A DNA stretch of 54,635 nt from contig CAITOF010000096.1 of assembly GCA_903893945.1 (NCBI GenBank), forward strand, positions 1-54,635, given 5' to 3'. A program made the position numbers and the translations under genes. The DNA is from an uncultured Oxalobacteraceae bacterium (lineage in GTDB: Bacteria; Pseudomonadota; Gammaproteobacteria; Burkholderiales; Burkholderiaceae_D). The notes under the pieces are model-generated. The model was not told the DNA's origin. It worked only from the letters and a program-made list of their open reading frames with translations, and did no database searches. Below, piece by piece: positions 8,997 through 17,770 of this stretch. Every line of letters starts with the position of its first letter. Positions within the stretch are counted from its first letter, which is position 1.

Positions 8997-9406
8997 CCGG
9001 AACCCGGCGTGACCGAAATCAGCTCAGATGACATGACCCTCTGGCAGCGTGCCCCTGAATTCTGCAGCAAATCTCGCCGCACAATAATGCTGACTGTCAT
9101 TTTTCTGGACAAAGCGGCACAAACGGGTCAGGCATCGTTGCCTTCCACATCAACCGGCTTGCAGATTCATGGCCTGAATTCACGGTGGATACCGTAAAGG
9201 TACGGCTTACAAATCAGGGTAAGGCTGCAGATAATTCACGTGATGCACCGATGCCAGGTTGATGCAGCAGTATTGAACCCGGCGTGGCGATAGCGCGGCC
9301 TTCAACTGCGAACGTCATCCGAATCTTTTTTTTGAAAGGATGCGACACCGAACGATTGCCGGTCGTAATGAACTTCCGGCTAACGGAAAATGTCCAGGAC
9401 AGAACC
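8997..9406. other. Noncoding stretch upstream of orphan gene; carries ACCGTAA-N3-TACGG
   Basis: I see no supportable gene here; short open frames lack ribosome sites and family resemblance. At 9191-9205 there is an inverted repeat, ACCGTAA-AGG-TACGG, also found upstream of the second orphan gene at 23455-23469. A T-run with AAGGATG lies around 9325-9340. Confidence 0.6.
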
Positions 9407-11281
9407 ATGAATCTAAATTCGATCAGATCCCTGATGCCACGCTGGGTAAATCCGGTCTATGCCGATCAGCAGGATCGCAAGCCTTTGCAGGAGCAGCTGG
9501 CGCTGTTTTTTGCGACAGGAAACCAGGTACTTGAGGCACAAACCAAACGTGAAATGGCTGAAATAATCAGTATTGGCGAAGGTTTACTGCCAGATTGCCA
9601 GAGCTGGAAAATCTTGGAATTCAACAGCACGAAATTTCGGGTCAACATTTCAAAAGACACCCATGGAAATCTGGCTGTGGAAGTTTTCAGAGTTTATTTC
9701 CATAAGGATGGTGCACCCGACTATCAGCACCGTCAGGGCACGATAAATGTCCTCATACCTAAAGGGGACATTGAGCGACTCAAAACTAAGGCACGAACCG
9801 ACGAGCCAGCGCCTGTCCGGAAAGAAAATGTGCAGCTATTAATGGAGGATTTTTTTGATACTCCAAACCGCGAGGTACGGGACATACCCGTTGACAAGGA
9901 TTTTCTGCCATCAATCTACCGTATTCTTGGCGAGGCAACCAAATTGCGACAATCCGAAAAAACCGACCTGTTTGTAAAATTTGAAGGGCTCTATCATCCG
10001 GTCACTCTTTGCCATACCGGCGATATGATAAAAGTTGAACTCGTGTTTCAGGGTCTTGATACAGTCGGCGCTTATACTTGTCCCATCAAAGTGGGGGTGC
10101 CGATAGTACAGCTTGCCAATTTTGTCGAAAAGGCGAAACATGAATTGCCCGAACTGTCACCGGTGCTTAAAGATGCGCCAGCACAACCATGCGTGGTTGA
10201 CCCGGGAAGAATGCTGGGTGATCTTAATCTGGCGATCCGGCAAATCCATAAACTGAAATGGTCAGAAAGGGGACGGTTACTGGTCGATCAGGGCGGGCTG
10301 AAAATTACTTTCGATGAATACAGAATACTTAAAGAGTTAAAAATACCGTTCGCGGCTTTAACCGGCGTCTCAATCGATATCAGCGGCATTTCTTATTTTG
10401 ACAAACATCGGCAGCTCTGGATCATCCCGGTCATTAAAAATGACTATAAGGCAAGTCTGGGCTGGTACAACATGGCGGTGGATGACAAATTAATTGGCGA
10501 CGACGAGCCTCACAGGTTTCTGTCTATAGTGAACTTTTCAAGAAACGCGATGAGGCCAACGACACAAGAAAAGCAGCTACTCGACCAGCTTAAATGGACG
10601 GACACAGGTTATTTACAGGTCTACCAAAAAGGAAGATCGGTTACTTTACAACAGGCTGACCAGCTAGTTGAATTGGATGTGCCGTTAGGTGAAACAACGG
10701 ATCTGGCGTTAAGATTTGAACATGAAAAAAGGGAGCTGACGAGTTCGGAAATTTACCGGGCACGATCCTATCGACTGATTTCACCCGAGGAAGAAGAGAC
10801 TATAGCCATCGTTGATGATGTCCAGATTCAGGCACCTGTATTGTTTAATGTAACCCCGCCCAGAGTCAGGAATAAATTGCTCGATGGGCGGGTGATTGAC
10901 TACTCGCCGTCCACGCTCAAGACCTTGATACGGAAGATAAGCGTGATTGACCAAATGCGCAGCAAAGATGGACAAGACGAGACTTTCGAATGGCAAAATA
11001 CCGACAAGGGCTACAGGTTGTCGGAAATTCAGAACACTTTATTGACGGTCAGTGCGTGGGAACAACTTGAGAAAAACAGTTTTCCCATAGAGGCGATTCG
11101 TAGCGACATCGTTAGAGGCCATCACGGCAGGCATCCGACGGCGGGTGAAAAGATAACGGTCAATGAATATAAAGCCCATCGGGCTGAAAAGGCGGCGCGC
11201 GACGTTATTCTTGCAAAGTGGGCCAAGTCTTCAGAGATCACAGATAATGGTCTGGACATGCCGAGCTCGAAATCGTCATGA
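9407..11281 (+). CDS. Orphan protein: effector-like N-terminus plus four degenerate repeats
   Basis: I do not recognise this 624-residue protein from its full sequence. The ATG at 9407 has AGGA seven bases upstream; earlier in-frame starts do not. Residues 26-50 (PLQEQLALFFATGNQVLEAQ onward) resemble by eye the start of Salmonella SlrP and the WEKxxxFF translocation region of SPI-2 effectors. A beta-rich stretch (FRVNI..D..GNLAVEVF) follows at 77-94, as in those proteins. From about 170 a unit of roughly 105-120 residues recurs four times, anchored at KLRQSEKTDLFV (179), KLKWSERGRLLV (282), QLKWTDTGYLQV (394) and QMRSKDGQDETF (516). No signal peptide or transmembrane segment is seen. It stands alone between noncoding regions. 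A type III effector is inferred only; a novel repeat protein of other function is equally possible. Confidence 0.8.
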   Translation: MNLNSIRSLMPRWVNPVYADQQDRKPLQEQLALFFATGNQVLEAQTKREMAEIISIGEGLLPDCQSWKILEFNSTKFRVNISKDTHGNLAVEVFRVYFHKDGAPDYQHRQGTINVLIPKGDIERLKTKARTDEPAPVRKENVQLLMEDFFDTPNREVRDIPVDKDFLPSIYRILGEATKLRQSEKTDLFVKFEGLYHPVTLCHTGDMIKVELVFQGLDTVGAYTCPIKVGVPIVQLANFVEKAKHELPELSPVLKDAPAQPCVVDPGRMLGDLNLAIRQIHKLKWSERGRLLVDQGGLKITFDEYRILKELKIPFAALTGVSIDISGISYFDKHRQLWIIPVIKNDYKASLGWYNMAVDDKLIGDDEPHRFLSIVNFSRNAMRPTTQEKQLLDQLKWTDTGYLQVYQKGRSVTLQQADQLVELDVPLGETTDLALRFEHEKRELTSSEIYRARSYRLISPEEEETIAIVDDVQIQAPVLFNVTPPRVRNKLLDGRVIDYSPSTLKTLIRKISVIDQMRSKDGQDETFEWQNTDKGYRLSEIQNTLLTVSAWEQLEKNSFPIEAIRSDIVRGHHGRHPTAGEKITVNEYKAHRAEKAARDVILAKWAKSSEITDNGLDMPSSKSS

Positions 11282-11428
11282 GTTGCATATATCCGTTACG
11301 ACCATTCAGGCCAGGGCGATACCTTGTGGATTGCCAGTATCACCCTTGTGCCTGAGGCAATGCGGTGCAGAAGTCACCTCCTTTTTGTTGTTGTAATTCA
11401 ATATTCCAATAAGAGGTCATACGCTCGC

Positions 11429-11444
11429 GCAAATTAGAATTTGC
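11429..11444. promoter_or_regulatory. Perfect inverted repeat upstream of sppA
   Basis: GCAAATT-AG-AATTTGC is a perfect 7+7 palindrome 56 bp before the sppA start codon, in the 219-bp spacer after the orphan gene. Its size and position fit an operator for a dimeric regulator, overlapping or just upstream of the promoter. The binding protein is unknown. Confidence 0.45.
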
Positions 11445-11500
11445 TACAGAGCATTATTGTGTAATACTGTTTTACCAAGACACATTAAAAGAGGGAAAAA

Positions 11501-13360
11501 ATGGCTTTGTTACGATTTGCCCGGCGCAGTTTCAGTTTACTTTGGCGTCTGCTGGACGGTGGCCGCCGCCTGGCTGTGAATTTGCTTTTCCTGGCCCTGA
11601 TCATTTTTATTGGCGTAAGCATTTTTGGCGGCGGAATAAAGAAGCTGGGCGATAAAACCGCGCTGATTCTGGATTTGCGGGGCAATGTGGTGGAACAGCA
11701 GACCGGGAGCGCACGCGAGTTGTTGATGTCAGAGGCTGAAGGCGAAAGAAAAGACTACACGCAGCTGCGTGACGTGATTACGGTGCTGGAAGCTGCGGCA
11801 AAAGACCCGAAAATTTCAAGTATTGTTCTGCTCCTGGACGACATGCAGAATGCGGGTTTGCCCATGCTGCGTGAAATTGCCATACACCTGGACCACGCCA
11901 AAGCCAGTGGCAAACACATCGTTGCGTGGGGCTCAGGCTATAACCAGAAGCAATATTATCTGGCTGCGCATGCGGATGAAATCTACCTGCATCCGATGGG
12001 TCTGGTTGGCATGGAAGGTTTTGGCGGGTATAGAAACTACTATCGCGATGCGCTCGATAAACTGGGTATTACCGTCAATTTGATGCGGGTTGGCACCTAT
12101 AAGAGTTTTGCAGAGCCGTTTATTGCCAATGGCCCATCCGATGCAGCAAGCGAGGCAGAATCGACCCTGTATAACGGCCTGTGGTCGACCTACATGAAAG
12201 ATGTGGAGCAGGCGCGCAAGCTGGCTGCCGGCAGCATAACCCGGTCGATTGATGCGTTGCCGGATCAGGTAAAAGAGGTAAAGGGTGATTTCGCCCAACT
12301 TGCACTCAAGAATAAATTTGTAGACGGCGTTAAAACACGCGATGAATTGCGTCAGCTGATGTTCACCTATAGCGCCAGGGATGAACAGACACGAAGTTTT
12401 CGGCAAATCAACTACGAAGATTATCTGGCGCGTATAAAACCAGTGATTAACCCGTACGGCAATGCCGTTGGTGTGATTGTGGCCGAAGGCGAAGTCAGTG
12501 ACGGGATCGCTCCCCCTGGCGCCATCGGTGGATTGTCTACTGCCAATCTGATACGCAAAGCGCGCGAAGATGAACAGATTAAAGCGGTGGTCCTGCGGAT
12601 TAATTCGCCCGGCGGCAGTGCGTTCGGCTCAGAGCTGATACGTCGTGAACTGGAAATTACCCGTTCTGCAGGCAAGCCGGTCGTGGTTTCCATGGGTGAC
12701 GTCGCCGCTTCCGGTGGCTACTGGATGTCGATGAGTGCGGATGAAGTATTTGCGGATCCAGCGACAGTGACGGGCTCGATTGGTGTGTTCGCATTGCTGC
12801 CAACCGCTGAAAAAGCCATGGATAAAATTGGCGTGCACAGTGCCGGTACGACAACGACGTGGTTGCGCGGCGGTTACGATCCGACCCGAGCCATAGATCC
12901 GCGCTTTGCCGAACTGGTGCAGCAGAGCGTGAATCACATTTATGCCGATTTCACGACCAGGGCTGCAGCGGCAAGAAAAACCACCCCTGAAAAAATTGAC
13001 GCGGTGGCGCAAGGCCGGGTTTGGACCGGCCAACAGGCTAAAGAACGGGGTTTGGTGGATACCCTGGGAAGTTATTCAGATGCGATCAAATCGGCGGCTG
13101 ACCGGGCCAAAATAGCAGACAGCTACACGGTCAGTTACGTCGAAACGGAACCGACCGGTATTGACCGTTTTTTCCGTTTTTTTGACACGTCGTCGCTTGC
13201 GCAAACCTTGGCACAGCGTTTCAATATTGCCTTATTGCCAACAGGAATACCACCCCAAGCGGTCAAAGACATGACCCATGATATGCGCTGGCTGTCGGAC
13301 ATGACAGACCGGAATAAATCCTTCAGTGTCGTCACACACTGCATGTGTGACGTTCCGTGA
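11501..13360 (+). CDS. sppA: Signal peptide peptidase SppA, 67-kDa type
   Basis: The 619-residue serine protease is anchored in the inner membrane and degrades cleaved signal peptides in the periplasm. A GAGGG site lies just before the ATG. After an Arg-rich start, residues about 25-45 form the membrane anchor. Two tandem S49 domains follow, as in E. coli SppA. The general-base Lys201 lies in the first (VGTYKSFAEPF), and the nucleophile Ser404 in the second (GDVAASGGYW), giving the Lys/Ser dyad across the duplicated halves. Length matches the long E. coli form, not the short SohB or Bacillus form. The C-terminal tail (MTDRNKSFSVVTHCMCDVP) looks unusual and may be lineage-specific. Confidence 0.95.
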   Translation: MALLRFARRSFSLLWRLLDGGRRLAVNLLFLALIIFIGVSIFGGGIKKLGDKTALILDLRGNVVEQQTGSARELLMSEAEGERKDYTQLRDVITVLEAAAKDPKISSIVLLLDDMQNAGLPMLREIAIHLDHAKASGKHIVAWGSGYNQKQYYLAAHADEIYLHPMGLVGMEGFGGYRNYYRDALDKLGITVNLMRVGTYKSFAEPFIANGPSDAASEAESTLYNGLWSTYMKDVEQARKLAAGSITRSIDALPDQVKEVKGDFAQLALKNKFVDGVKTRDELRQLMFTYSARDEQTRSFRQINYEDYLARIKPVINPYGNAVGVIVAEGEVSDGIAPPGAIGGLSTANLIRKAREDEQIKAVVLRINSPGGSAFGSELIRRELEITRSAGKPVVVSMGDVAASGGYWMSMSADEVFADPATVTGSIGVFALLPTAEKAMDKIGVHSAGTTTTWLRGGYDPTRAIDPRFAELVQQSVNHIYADFTTRAAAARKTTPEKIDAVAQGRVWTGQQAKERGLVDTLGSYSDAIKSAADRAKIADSYTVSYVETEPTGIDRFFRFFDTSSLAQTLAQRFNIALLPTGIPPQAVKDMTHDMRWLSDMTDRNKSFSVVTHCMCDVP

Positions 13361-13412
13361 ACCTTGCGGTGCATTGACCTGCCTTGGCGGGACAGTACTG
13401 AAGTTCAAGCCG

Positions 13413-13448
13413 TAAAAAACAAATAGACAGGAAATTCCTGTCTATTTG
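13413..13448 (-). terminator. Rho-independent terminator for the 13476-13706 gene
   Basis: A 12-bp stem CAAATAGACAGG / CCTGTCTATTTG encloses a five-base loop. On the reverse strand it is followed by a run of T residues (A-run at 13414-13419 on the plus strand). It also lies downstream of sppA and may slow readthrough from that side. Confidence 0.8.
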
Positions 13449-13475
13449 GCGCTGCTTTACACAAACGTGTTTAAC

Positions 13476-13706
13476 TTATTTTGCTGCGGGTGCTGCCGGT
13501 GTAGCGGCAGGTGCGGCAGTGTCAGCGGCTTTCTTATGCTTTTTATGTTTTTTAGGTTTGGCAGTATCACTTGCAGCAGCAGGCGCGGCAGCAGCTGGTG
13601 CGGCCGCGGGAGCGGCCGGCGCGGCGGCTTGGGGTGCTGCGAAAGCGGAAACGGCGAACAAAGTGGCAACTAAACTGGTAGCTAAGGCGGAAAGTACGGT
13701 TTTCAT
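13476..13706 (-). CDS. Small exported Ala/Pro/Lys-rich protein (acid-shock Asr-like composition)
   Basis: The 76-residue protein starts at an ATG with AAGGATC upstream. Residues 1-23 form a clear signal peptide ending SAFA. The mature part is low complexity: Ala/Pro runs, then a basic core PKKHKKHKK, then Ala/Pro again. Composition and size recall the periplasmic acid-shock protein Asr of enterobacteria, rich in Ala, Lys and His, but this is a compositional likeness, not proof of homology. Short Ala/Lys-rich exported proteins of this kind are common in Burkholderiales. It has its own terminator and is probably a single-gene unit. Confidence 0.75.
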   Translation of the reverse strand: MKTVLSALATSLVATLFAVSAFAAPQAAAPAAPAAAPAAAAPAAASDTAKPKKHKKHKKAADTAAPAATPAAPAAK

Positions 13707-13951
13707 AGTAGATCCTTAAAGTTAAACTACATAAAATAACGCAACCCATGCTCTAATAACGGCGTGTCCAGGTTGTGGTTGACAAACTTTTTTTAGAATT
13801 TCAGCTTATTTTAAAATCAGTTAAATTAGAATCCGGGTTCCAATGGGCCGTATTCCGTGTGCTGAACCCGATGCGCCCATGTTCTGAGCAGGTGCCAATA
13901 TAGGCTTCACCGGTGATTTAACTTCGACCATTCTAACCATTAGGTATAAAA

Positions 13952-14410
13952 ATGCAAAGTAAAATACAGATCAGAAAGTTTCAGCAACAGGATTTAAATC
14001 AGGTTGCCCATTTATTTGATGCTTATCGCCAATTTTATCAGGAGCGTACGGATATTAATCTGGCGTTGCGTTACATCAGTGAACGAGTCGTCAACAAGGA
14101 GTCGACGATTTTTGTCGCGGAAGATGATCAGGGCGTTCTGGTCGGATTTTGCCAGCTTTACCCCACTTTTTGCTCGGTGGCGGCACAACCGATTTACGTC
14201 CTGTATGATTTATTTGTTGCGCCGGCGGCCCGCGGCAAGGGGGTCGCCAGACAGTTGCTGGATGCGGCAGTGGTTTGCGGCAAGGAAAACCGTAAAGCCC
14301 GCCTCGATTTAAGTACCGCCAAAACCAACCTGACTGCACAAGCCCTGTATGAGGCCAACGGCTGGGTGCGCGACCACGAGTTTTTTACCTACAGCTACAG
14401 TCTCGAATGA
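13952..14410 (+). CDS. GNAT family N-acetyltransferase
   Basis: The 152-residue single-domain protein has the GNAT fold order. An N-terminal beta-alpha segment (IQIRKFQQQDLNQVAHLFDAYRQFY) is followed by the acetyl-CoA binding motif A (LFVAPAARGKGVARQLLDAA, around residues 87-106) and a C-terminal NGWVRDHEFFTYS strand. It transfers an acetyl group from acetyl-CoA to a small amine or protein amine; the substrate cannot be told. It has no membrane or export signal. It converges on the histidine kinase gene with only 10 bp between stops, and has a 245-bp upstream spacer shared with the divergent small-protein gene. Confidence 0.85.
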   Translation: MQSKIQIRKFQQQDLNQVAHLFDAYRQFYQERTDINLALRYISERVVNKESTIFVAEDDQGVLVGFCQLYPTFCSVAAQPIYVLYDLFVAPAARGKGVARQLLDAAVVCGKENRKARLDLSTAKTNLTAQALYEANGWVRDHEFFTYSYSLE

Positions 14411-14420
14411 ACTGATTCTG

Positions 14421-17225
14421 TTACGACGAGGCGACCAGCGGCAGCTCGATCGAAAACGTGGTACCTTTTTCGGGCTGGCTTTCAACCGAGATATCGCCGC
14501 GCAAAATGGATTTGACGATGTTGTAACTGATGCTCAGTCCAAGACCGCTGCCGCCGGAGCCCAATTTGGTCGTAAAAAACGGGTCAAATATCTTTCCCAG
14601 ATTTTCTCTGGAAATGCCATTCCCGTCGTCAGCAACCCGAATCAGAATCCGGTCGCCTGCCACCTTGTGACCCGATATCGTCAAATGGGCGTCCGTGCGC
14701 CCTTCAAACGCATGCAGCAGTGCATTTTGCATCAGGTTCATAATGACCTGACCCAGTGGACCTGGAAAGCTGTTCATCGTCAATTGCTCGGGTATCTGCA
14801 ATTCAATGGAAATGGCCGATTTGGTGAACTGGTTTTTCATGGTAGCGATGATGTCTTCCATTAACTGCTTCAGGTCGAATGAACGCCGATGTGCGGTTGT
14901 CTGGTCAACCGACACCTGTTTGAAGCTCATGACCAGGTCAGCGGCGGTCTGGAATGAATTAAATATCAGGTAGGCAGCGCGTTCGCTGTCTTCAAGAAAG
15001 GACACAAGTTCCGAACGCCGCAACGCGGAGTCGTTGATTTTTTGCGTCATTATTTTGGATTTGTCCCGCAGACTGCTGGCCAATAGCATACCGTTACCAA
15101 TCGGTGTGTTCAGTTCATGGGCGACACCGGCAACAATCGACCCCAGTGCGGCCATTTTTTCGTGGTAGACCAGTTGTTTCTGGGTTATCTGCAATTGTTG
15201 GTAAGTTTGTGAATTATCAAAACCGATGGCGGCATAGGCACAAAGACTTCGGAATATGAGTTGCTCGCGCTGACCGAATGCGTTTTTTCGCAGGGATTCG
15301 ACGGCCATGATACCCAATTTTCGCTCCCCAATCATCAAGGGAAAATAAAGCCCCATCGACGTAATCAATGTGCCGGGAATATGGTTGGTGGTGTCATCCT
15401 CGGCAAAATGGCGAACAATCTCTATGCCTTCCCGGAAACACCGCGCCGAATTCGCGGACGGACTGTCAATGTCAACGTAGTCAAAGGGGATGGTGACATC
15501 GTTTTCTATGCAATACACCATATCCAGACGATGCTTGTCCTCATTGACCAGACAGATTTTGAATACATTCACATCCAGTAATGCATGGACATAGTTGTTT
15601 AAAACCTGAAATATGGCGTTCTGATCCAGATGTGTCGTAATTTCACGACCGATCGCGCCGAGCTGTTCAAGGGTGGTGGTAATCTGCAACAGTTCTTTTG
15701 AACGTTTTGCCTCTGAAAGCGCAATCTGACGGTGGTATTCGCTGTCTTCACGCACCCGTTCGATTTCGTGAAGAATCTGTATGTTGGAGGCGCGGTTAAC
15801 GGTTTCCTGACTCTGAATTTTCTCTTTCGCCTTAATTGCCTTGTCAGCCATTAAAAAGGCCTGTTTGAAATCAGAAACGGCCGCATATTCGACGCTGAGC
15901 ATTTCATACAATTTGCTTGGAATAATATAGCCCGGGATATGCTCCGCAATGCCCAGTGCCTGGTACAGATAGTCCAGCGATTGGCTGCTGGCGCCTGATT
16001 CAGTTTGAGCCAGGTCCGGGTGGCGATAATAAATGTCGGCGATCAGCATCAGTATTTCGATCTGCTTGGCACCCTCGCTCTGTTTTTGAGTCAATGTCAA
16101 CGACGATTGCGCAGCACGTATGGCTTCTCCGGGCTGGCCAAGAAAAGACAATGCATGCGCCTGACCGCGCAGGAAATCGATACGAAAATCACTTTGTTGC
16201 AGTTCCCGGGCCCTAATTTCAAGTTGACGGAATGCATCGAGGGCCACTTCATAATCCTGTTGATCAAGCGCGATGCTACCCTGATAATTCAAAGCAAGTG
16301 CGTACGACCGTGATTTTTGTATGGGCGCAAGCAAGGTCAACGCTTCATTTAATACTTCCCGGGCGCCAGAAATGTTATTAATCTGACGCAAAATCCCAGA
16401 CATGGTAATCAAACAATTGCCGATACTGCGTGGCCAGCCTGATTGCCGTGCCAGATTCAGCCCGCGCTGTATCCAGTCTAATGCAAGCAGATGTTCATTG
16501 AGGTTACCGAAGGTTTCGGCAATGTTTGCTGCAGTAACGATGGCAAAGTAGACCTGTTTTGAAACGATGGCCTTCTTGTGTGCGCTTATTGTGTAACTGA
16601 GTGCCTTTGCCAAGTCTTCACTGGAATACATCAGTACACCCAGAAATTCGTTACTCCACATTGCAACGAATGAGTTGTCATCATCGGTGAGCATTTTGAA
16701 ATGTGCACCATATTGCTGCTGCGCGAGCCGTGCATCGTTGAGTGCGGCCCAGCGCGCAAGCGCCGCATGGGCAACGTCAAGGCGCACAATGTCATGGGCA
16801 AGTTCAGCACATTCGGCCATCTGGCGAAATTGCCAGTCACGACGATTCAAATCGCCTGCATCAACTGCCACCCAGGCCAGCAGCCAATGGGCATCGGCTT
16901 TACCCTGGCTATCGTCAAGTTCTCCAAATTCCTGCAACGCCAGGTCGGCAAAATGCGTCGCATTTTCGTGTGCCATCAATAACCAGTGTGATTCGCCGAT
17001 GACAAGATGGGCACGGGCGAGCAATGATTTCTGTACGGAGGAAGATAAACCGGACTTGCCGACCCGGTCGTTGATTTCTTCAGCAAGCGCCAATGCCCTG
17101 CTGGTATTGCTTTGCCTTGAAAACCAGGCAATTTGAACCATTAATTCAAACCGTGAATTGTCTGAAGAACCGCCTAGTTGTTCTTCCAATTTAACAATTT
17201 CTTCGTCTGAAGCGAACAAATCCAT
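14421..17225 (-). CDS. Cytoplasmic sensor histidine kinase with TPR-like and GAF domains
   Basis: This 934-residue protein has no transmembrane segment. The ATG at 17225 has an AGGG site; a longer frame upstream lacks one. Residues about 1-480 are helical repeats of TPR type (for example ALALNYQGSIALDQQDYEVALDAF). A coiled-coil linker follows, then a GAF domain at about 520-670. The kinase core contains His703 in VAGVAHELNTPIG. A HATPase domain has the N box (LMQNALLHAF), DDGNGIS, and GSGGSGLGLSISYNIV. No response regulator gene is adjacent, so it is an orphan kinase; the partner and signal are unknown. It is most likely a soluble sensor receiving input through TPR protein contacts and a GAF ligand. 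It could also be hybrid-network input rather than a classic two-component pair. Confidence 0.9.
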   Translation of the reverse strand: MDLFASDEEIVKLEEQLGGSSDNSRFELMVQIAWFSRQSNTSRALALAEEINDRVGKSGLSSSVQKSLLARAHLVIGESHWLLMAHENATHFADLALQEFGELDDSQGKADAHWLLAWVAVDAGDLNRRDWQFRQMAECAELAHDIVRLDVAHAALARWAALNDARLAQQQYGAHFKMLTDDDNSFVAMWSNEFLGVLMYSSEDLAKALSYTISAHKKAIVSKQVYFAIVTAANIAETFGNLNEHLLALDWIQRGLNLARQSGWPRSIGNCLITMSGILRQINNISGAREVLNEALTLLAPIQKSRSYALALNYQGSIALDQQDYEVALDAFRQLEIRARELQQSDFRIDFLRGQAHALSFLGQPGEAIRAAQSSLTLTQKQSEGAKQIEILMLIADIYYRHPDLAQTESGASSQSLDYLYQALGIAEHIPGYIIPSKLYEMLSVEYAAVSDFKQAFLMADKAIKAKEKIQSQETVNRASNIQILHEIERVREDSEYHRQIALSEAKRSKELLQITTTLEQLGAIGREITTHLDQNAIFQVLNNYVHALLDVNVFKICLVNEDKHRLDMVYCIENDVTIPFDYVDIDSPSANSARCFREGIEIVRHFAEDDTTNHIPGTLITSMGLYFPLMIGERKLGIMAVESLRKNAFGQREQLIFRSLCAYAAIGFDNSQTYQQLQITQKQLVYHEKMAALGSIVAGVAHELNTPIGNGMLLASSLRDKSKIMTQKINDSALRRSELVSFLEDSERAAYLIFNSFQTAADLVMSFKQVSVDQTTAHRRSFDLKQLMEDIIATMKNQFTKSAISIELQIPEQLTMNSFPGPLGQVIMNLMQNALLHAFEGRTDAHLTISGHKVAGDRILIRVADDGNGISRENLGKIFDPFFTTKLGSGGSGLGLSISYNIVKSILRGDISVESQPEKGTTFSIELPLVASS

Positions 17226-17372
17226 GCAGTAGCCCTGAGTTGAATTCAATATTGAACCTGTGCGAGGGCGCTCAAGTCGATCAAAAAGCAATTCGATGAT
17301 AAGAATACCAAAGGGATACAGTTCCCGCTAGGGACTTTTGCAATGACGGGGATGGTGAGAATTAATAAGTTG

Positions 17373-17579
17373 CTATGTTTCCGCTGGAGGGGTCGTGGAG
17401 GGCTGACGCCACTCTCCAAGGCATACAGGGCAAAAACAATGGCACCTGGCCTGGTCGCCCAATTCGGGGAATACCGGCAACGCGGGCTCGATGGGAGCGC
17501 CGGTACACCAGCAGGGTCCATCGGTCAGGTCCGCCATGGCACAGGCAAAGGTGGAATTGCAGCGCGGACAAGTGCTCAT
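17373..17579 (-). CDS. Cysteine-rich CWC family protein
   Basis: This 68-residue protein carries nine cysteines (4, 7, 13, 23, 25, 46, 48, 50, 53) including the C-W-C signature GPCWCTG and the pair CPRC. This matches the small Cys_rich_CWC family, presumed to bind metal. Its ATG overlaps the stop of the anti-sigma gene (ATGA), so the two are translationally coupled in a three-gene operon with an ECF sigma factor. No export signal is seen. The tail is Pro/Thr-rich. Function is not established for the family; linkage to a zinc anti-sigma factor suggests a redox or metal-handling role, which is inference. Confidence 0.8.
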   Translation of the reverse strand: MSTCPRCNSTFACAMADLTDGPCWCTGAPIEPALPVFPELGDQARCHCFCPVCLGEWRQPSTTPPAET

Positions 17580-17770
17580 AATCCGTCTTTATCCAGCGGG
17601 AATTGATGCATTGCACGTCGTATAAGCGTCATTTGGCCGCTGAAATTGCTGCAGGCGTCACAGATCAGCATATGAAAGCGTAGCCGTGTTTTTTCTACCC
17701 GGGTCAGGTCGCGGTCCATTTGCTCGGAAACGAGACGGTGCACTTCTTTGCAGGTTGGCATGAGGCTCAT
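17576..17770 (-). CDS. Zinc-binding anti-sigma factor (ZAS / zf-HC2 type)
   Basis: The 64-residue protein consists essentially of one zinc anti-sigma fold. The H-x3-C-x2-C motif is intact in HMLICDACSNF, preceded by the helix CKEVHRLVSEQMDRDLT. There is no membrane segment, so it would hold its sigma factor in the cytosol. It overlaps both neighbours by four bases: the ECF sigma gene upstream and the CWC gene downstream. By analogy with RsrA/ChrR-type factors, oxidation or loss of zinc could release the sigma factor. That behaviour is inferred from the motif and not shown by the sequence. Confidence 0.85.
   Translation of the reverse strand: MSLMPTCKEVHRLVSEQMDRDLTRVEKTRLRFHMLICDACSNFSGQMTLIRRAMHQFPLDKDGL

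Noticed and set aside
9009..9197. Plus-strand open frame of 62 codons after the candidate sRNA
   Set aside because: No ribosome site, no recognisable family, atypical composition; treated as noncoding.
11163..11396. Plus-strand frame overlapping the end of the first orphan gene
   Set aside because: Mostly inside another gene in a different frame, with no ribosome site or family resemblance.
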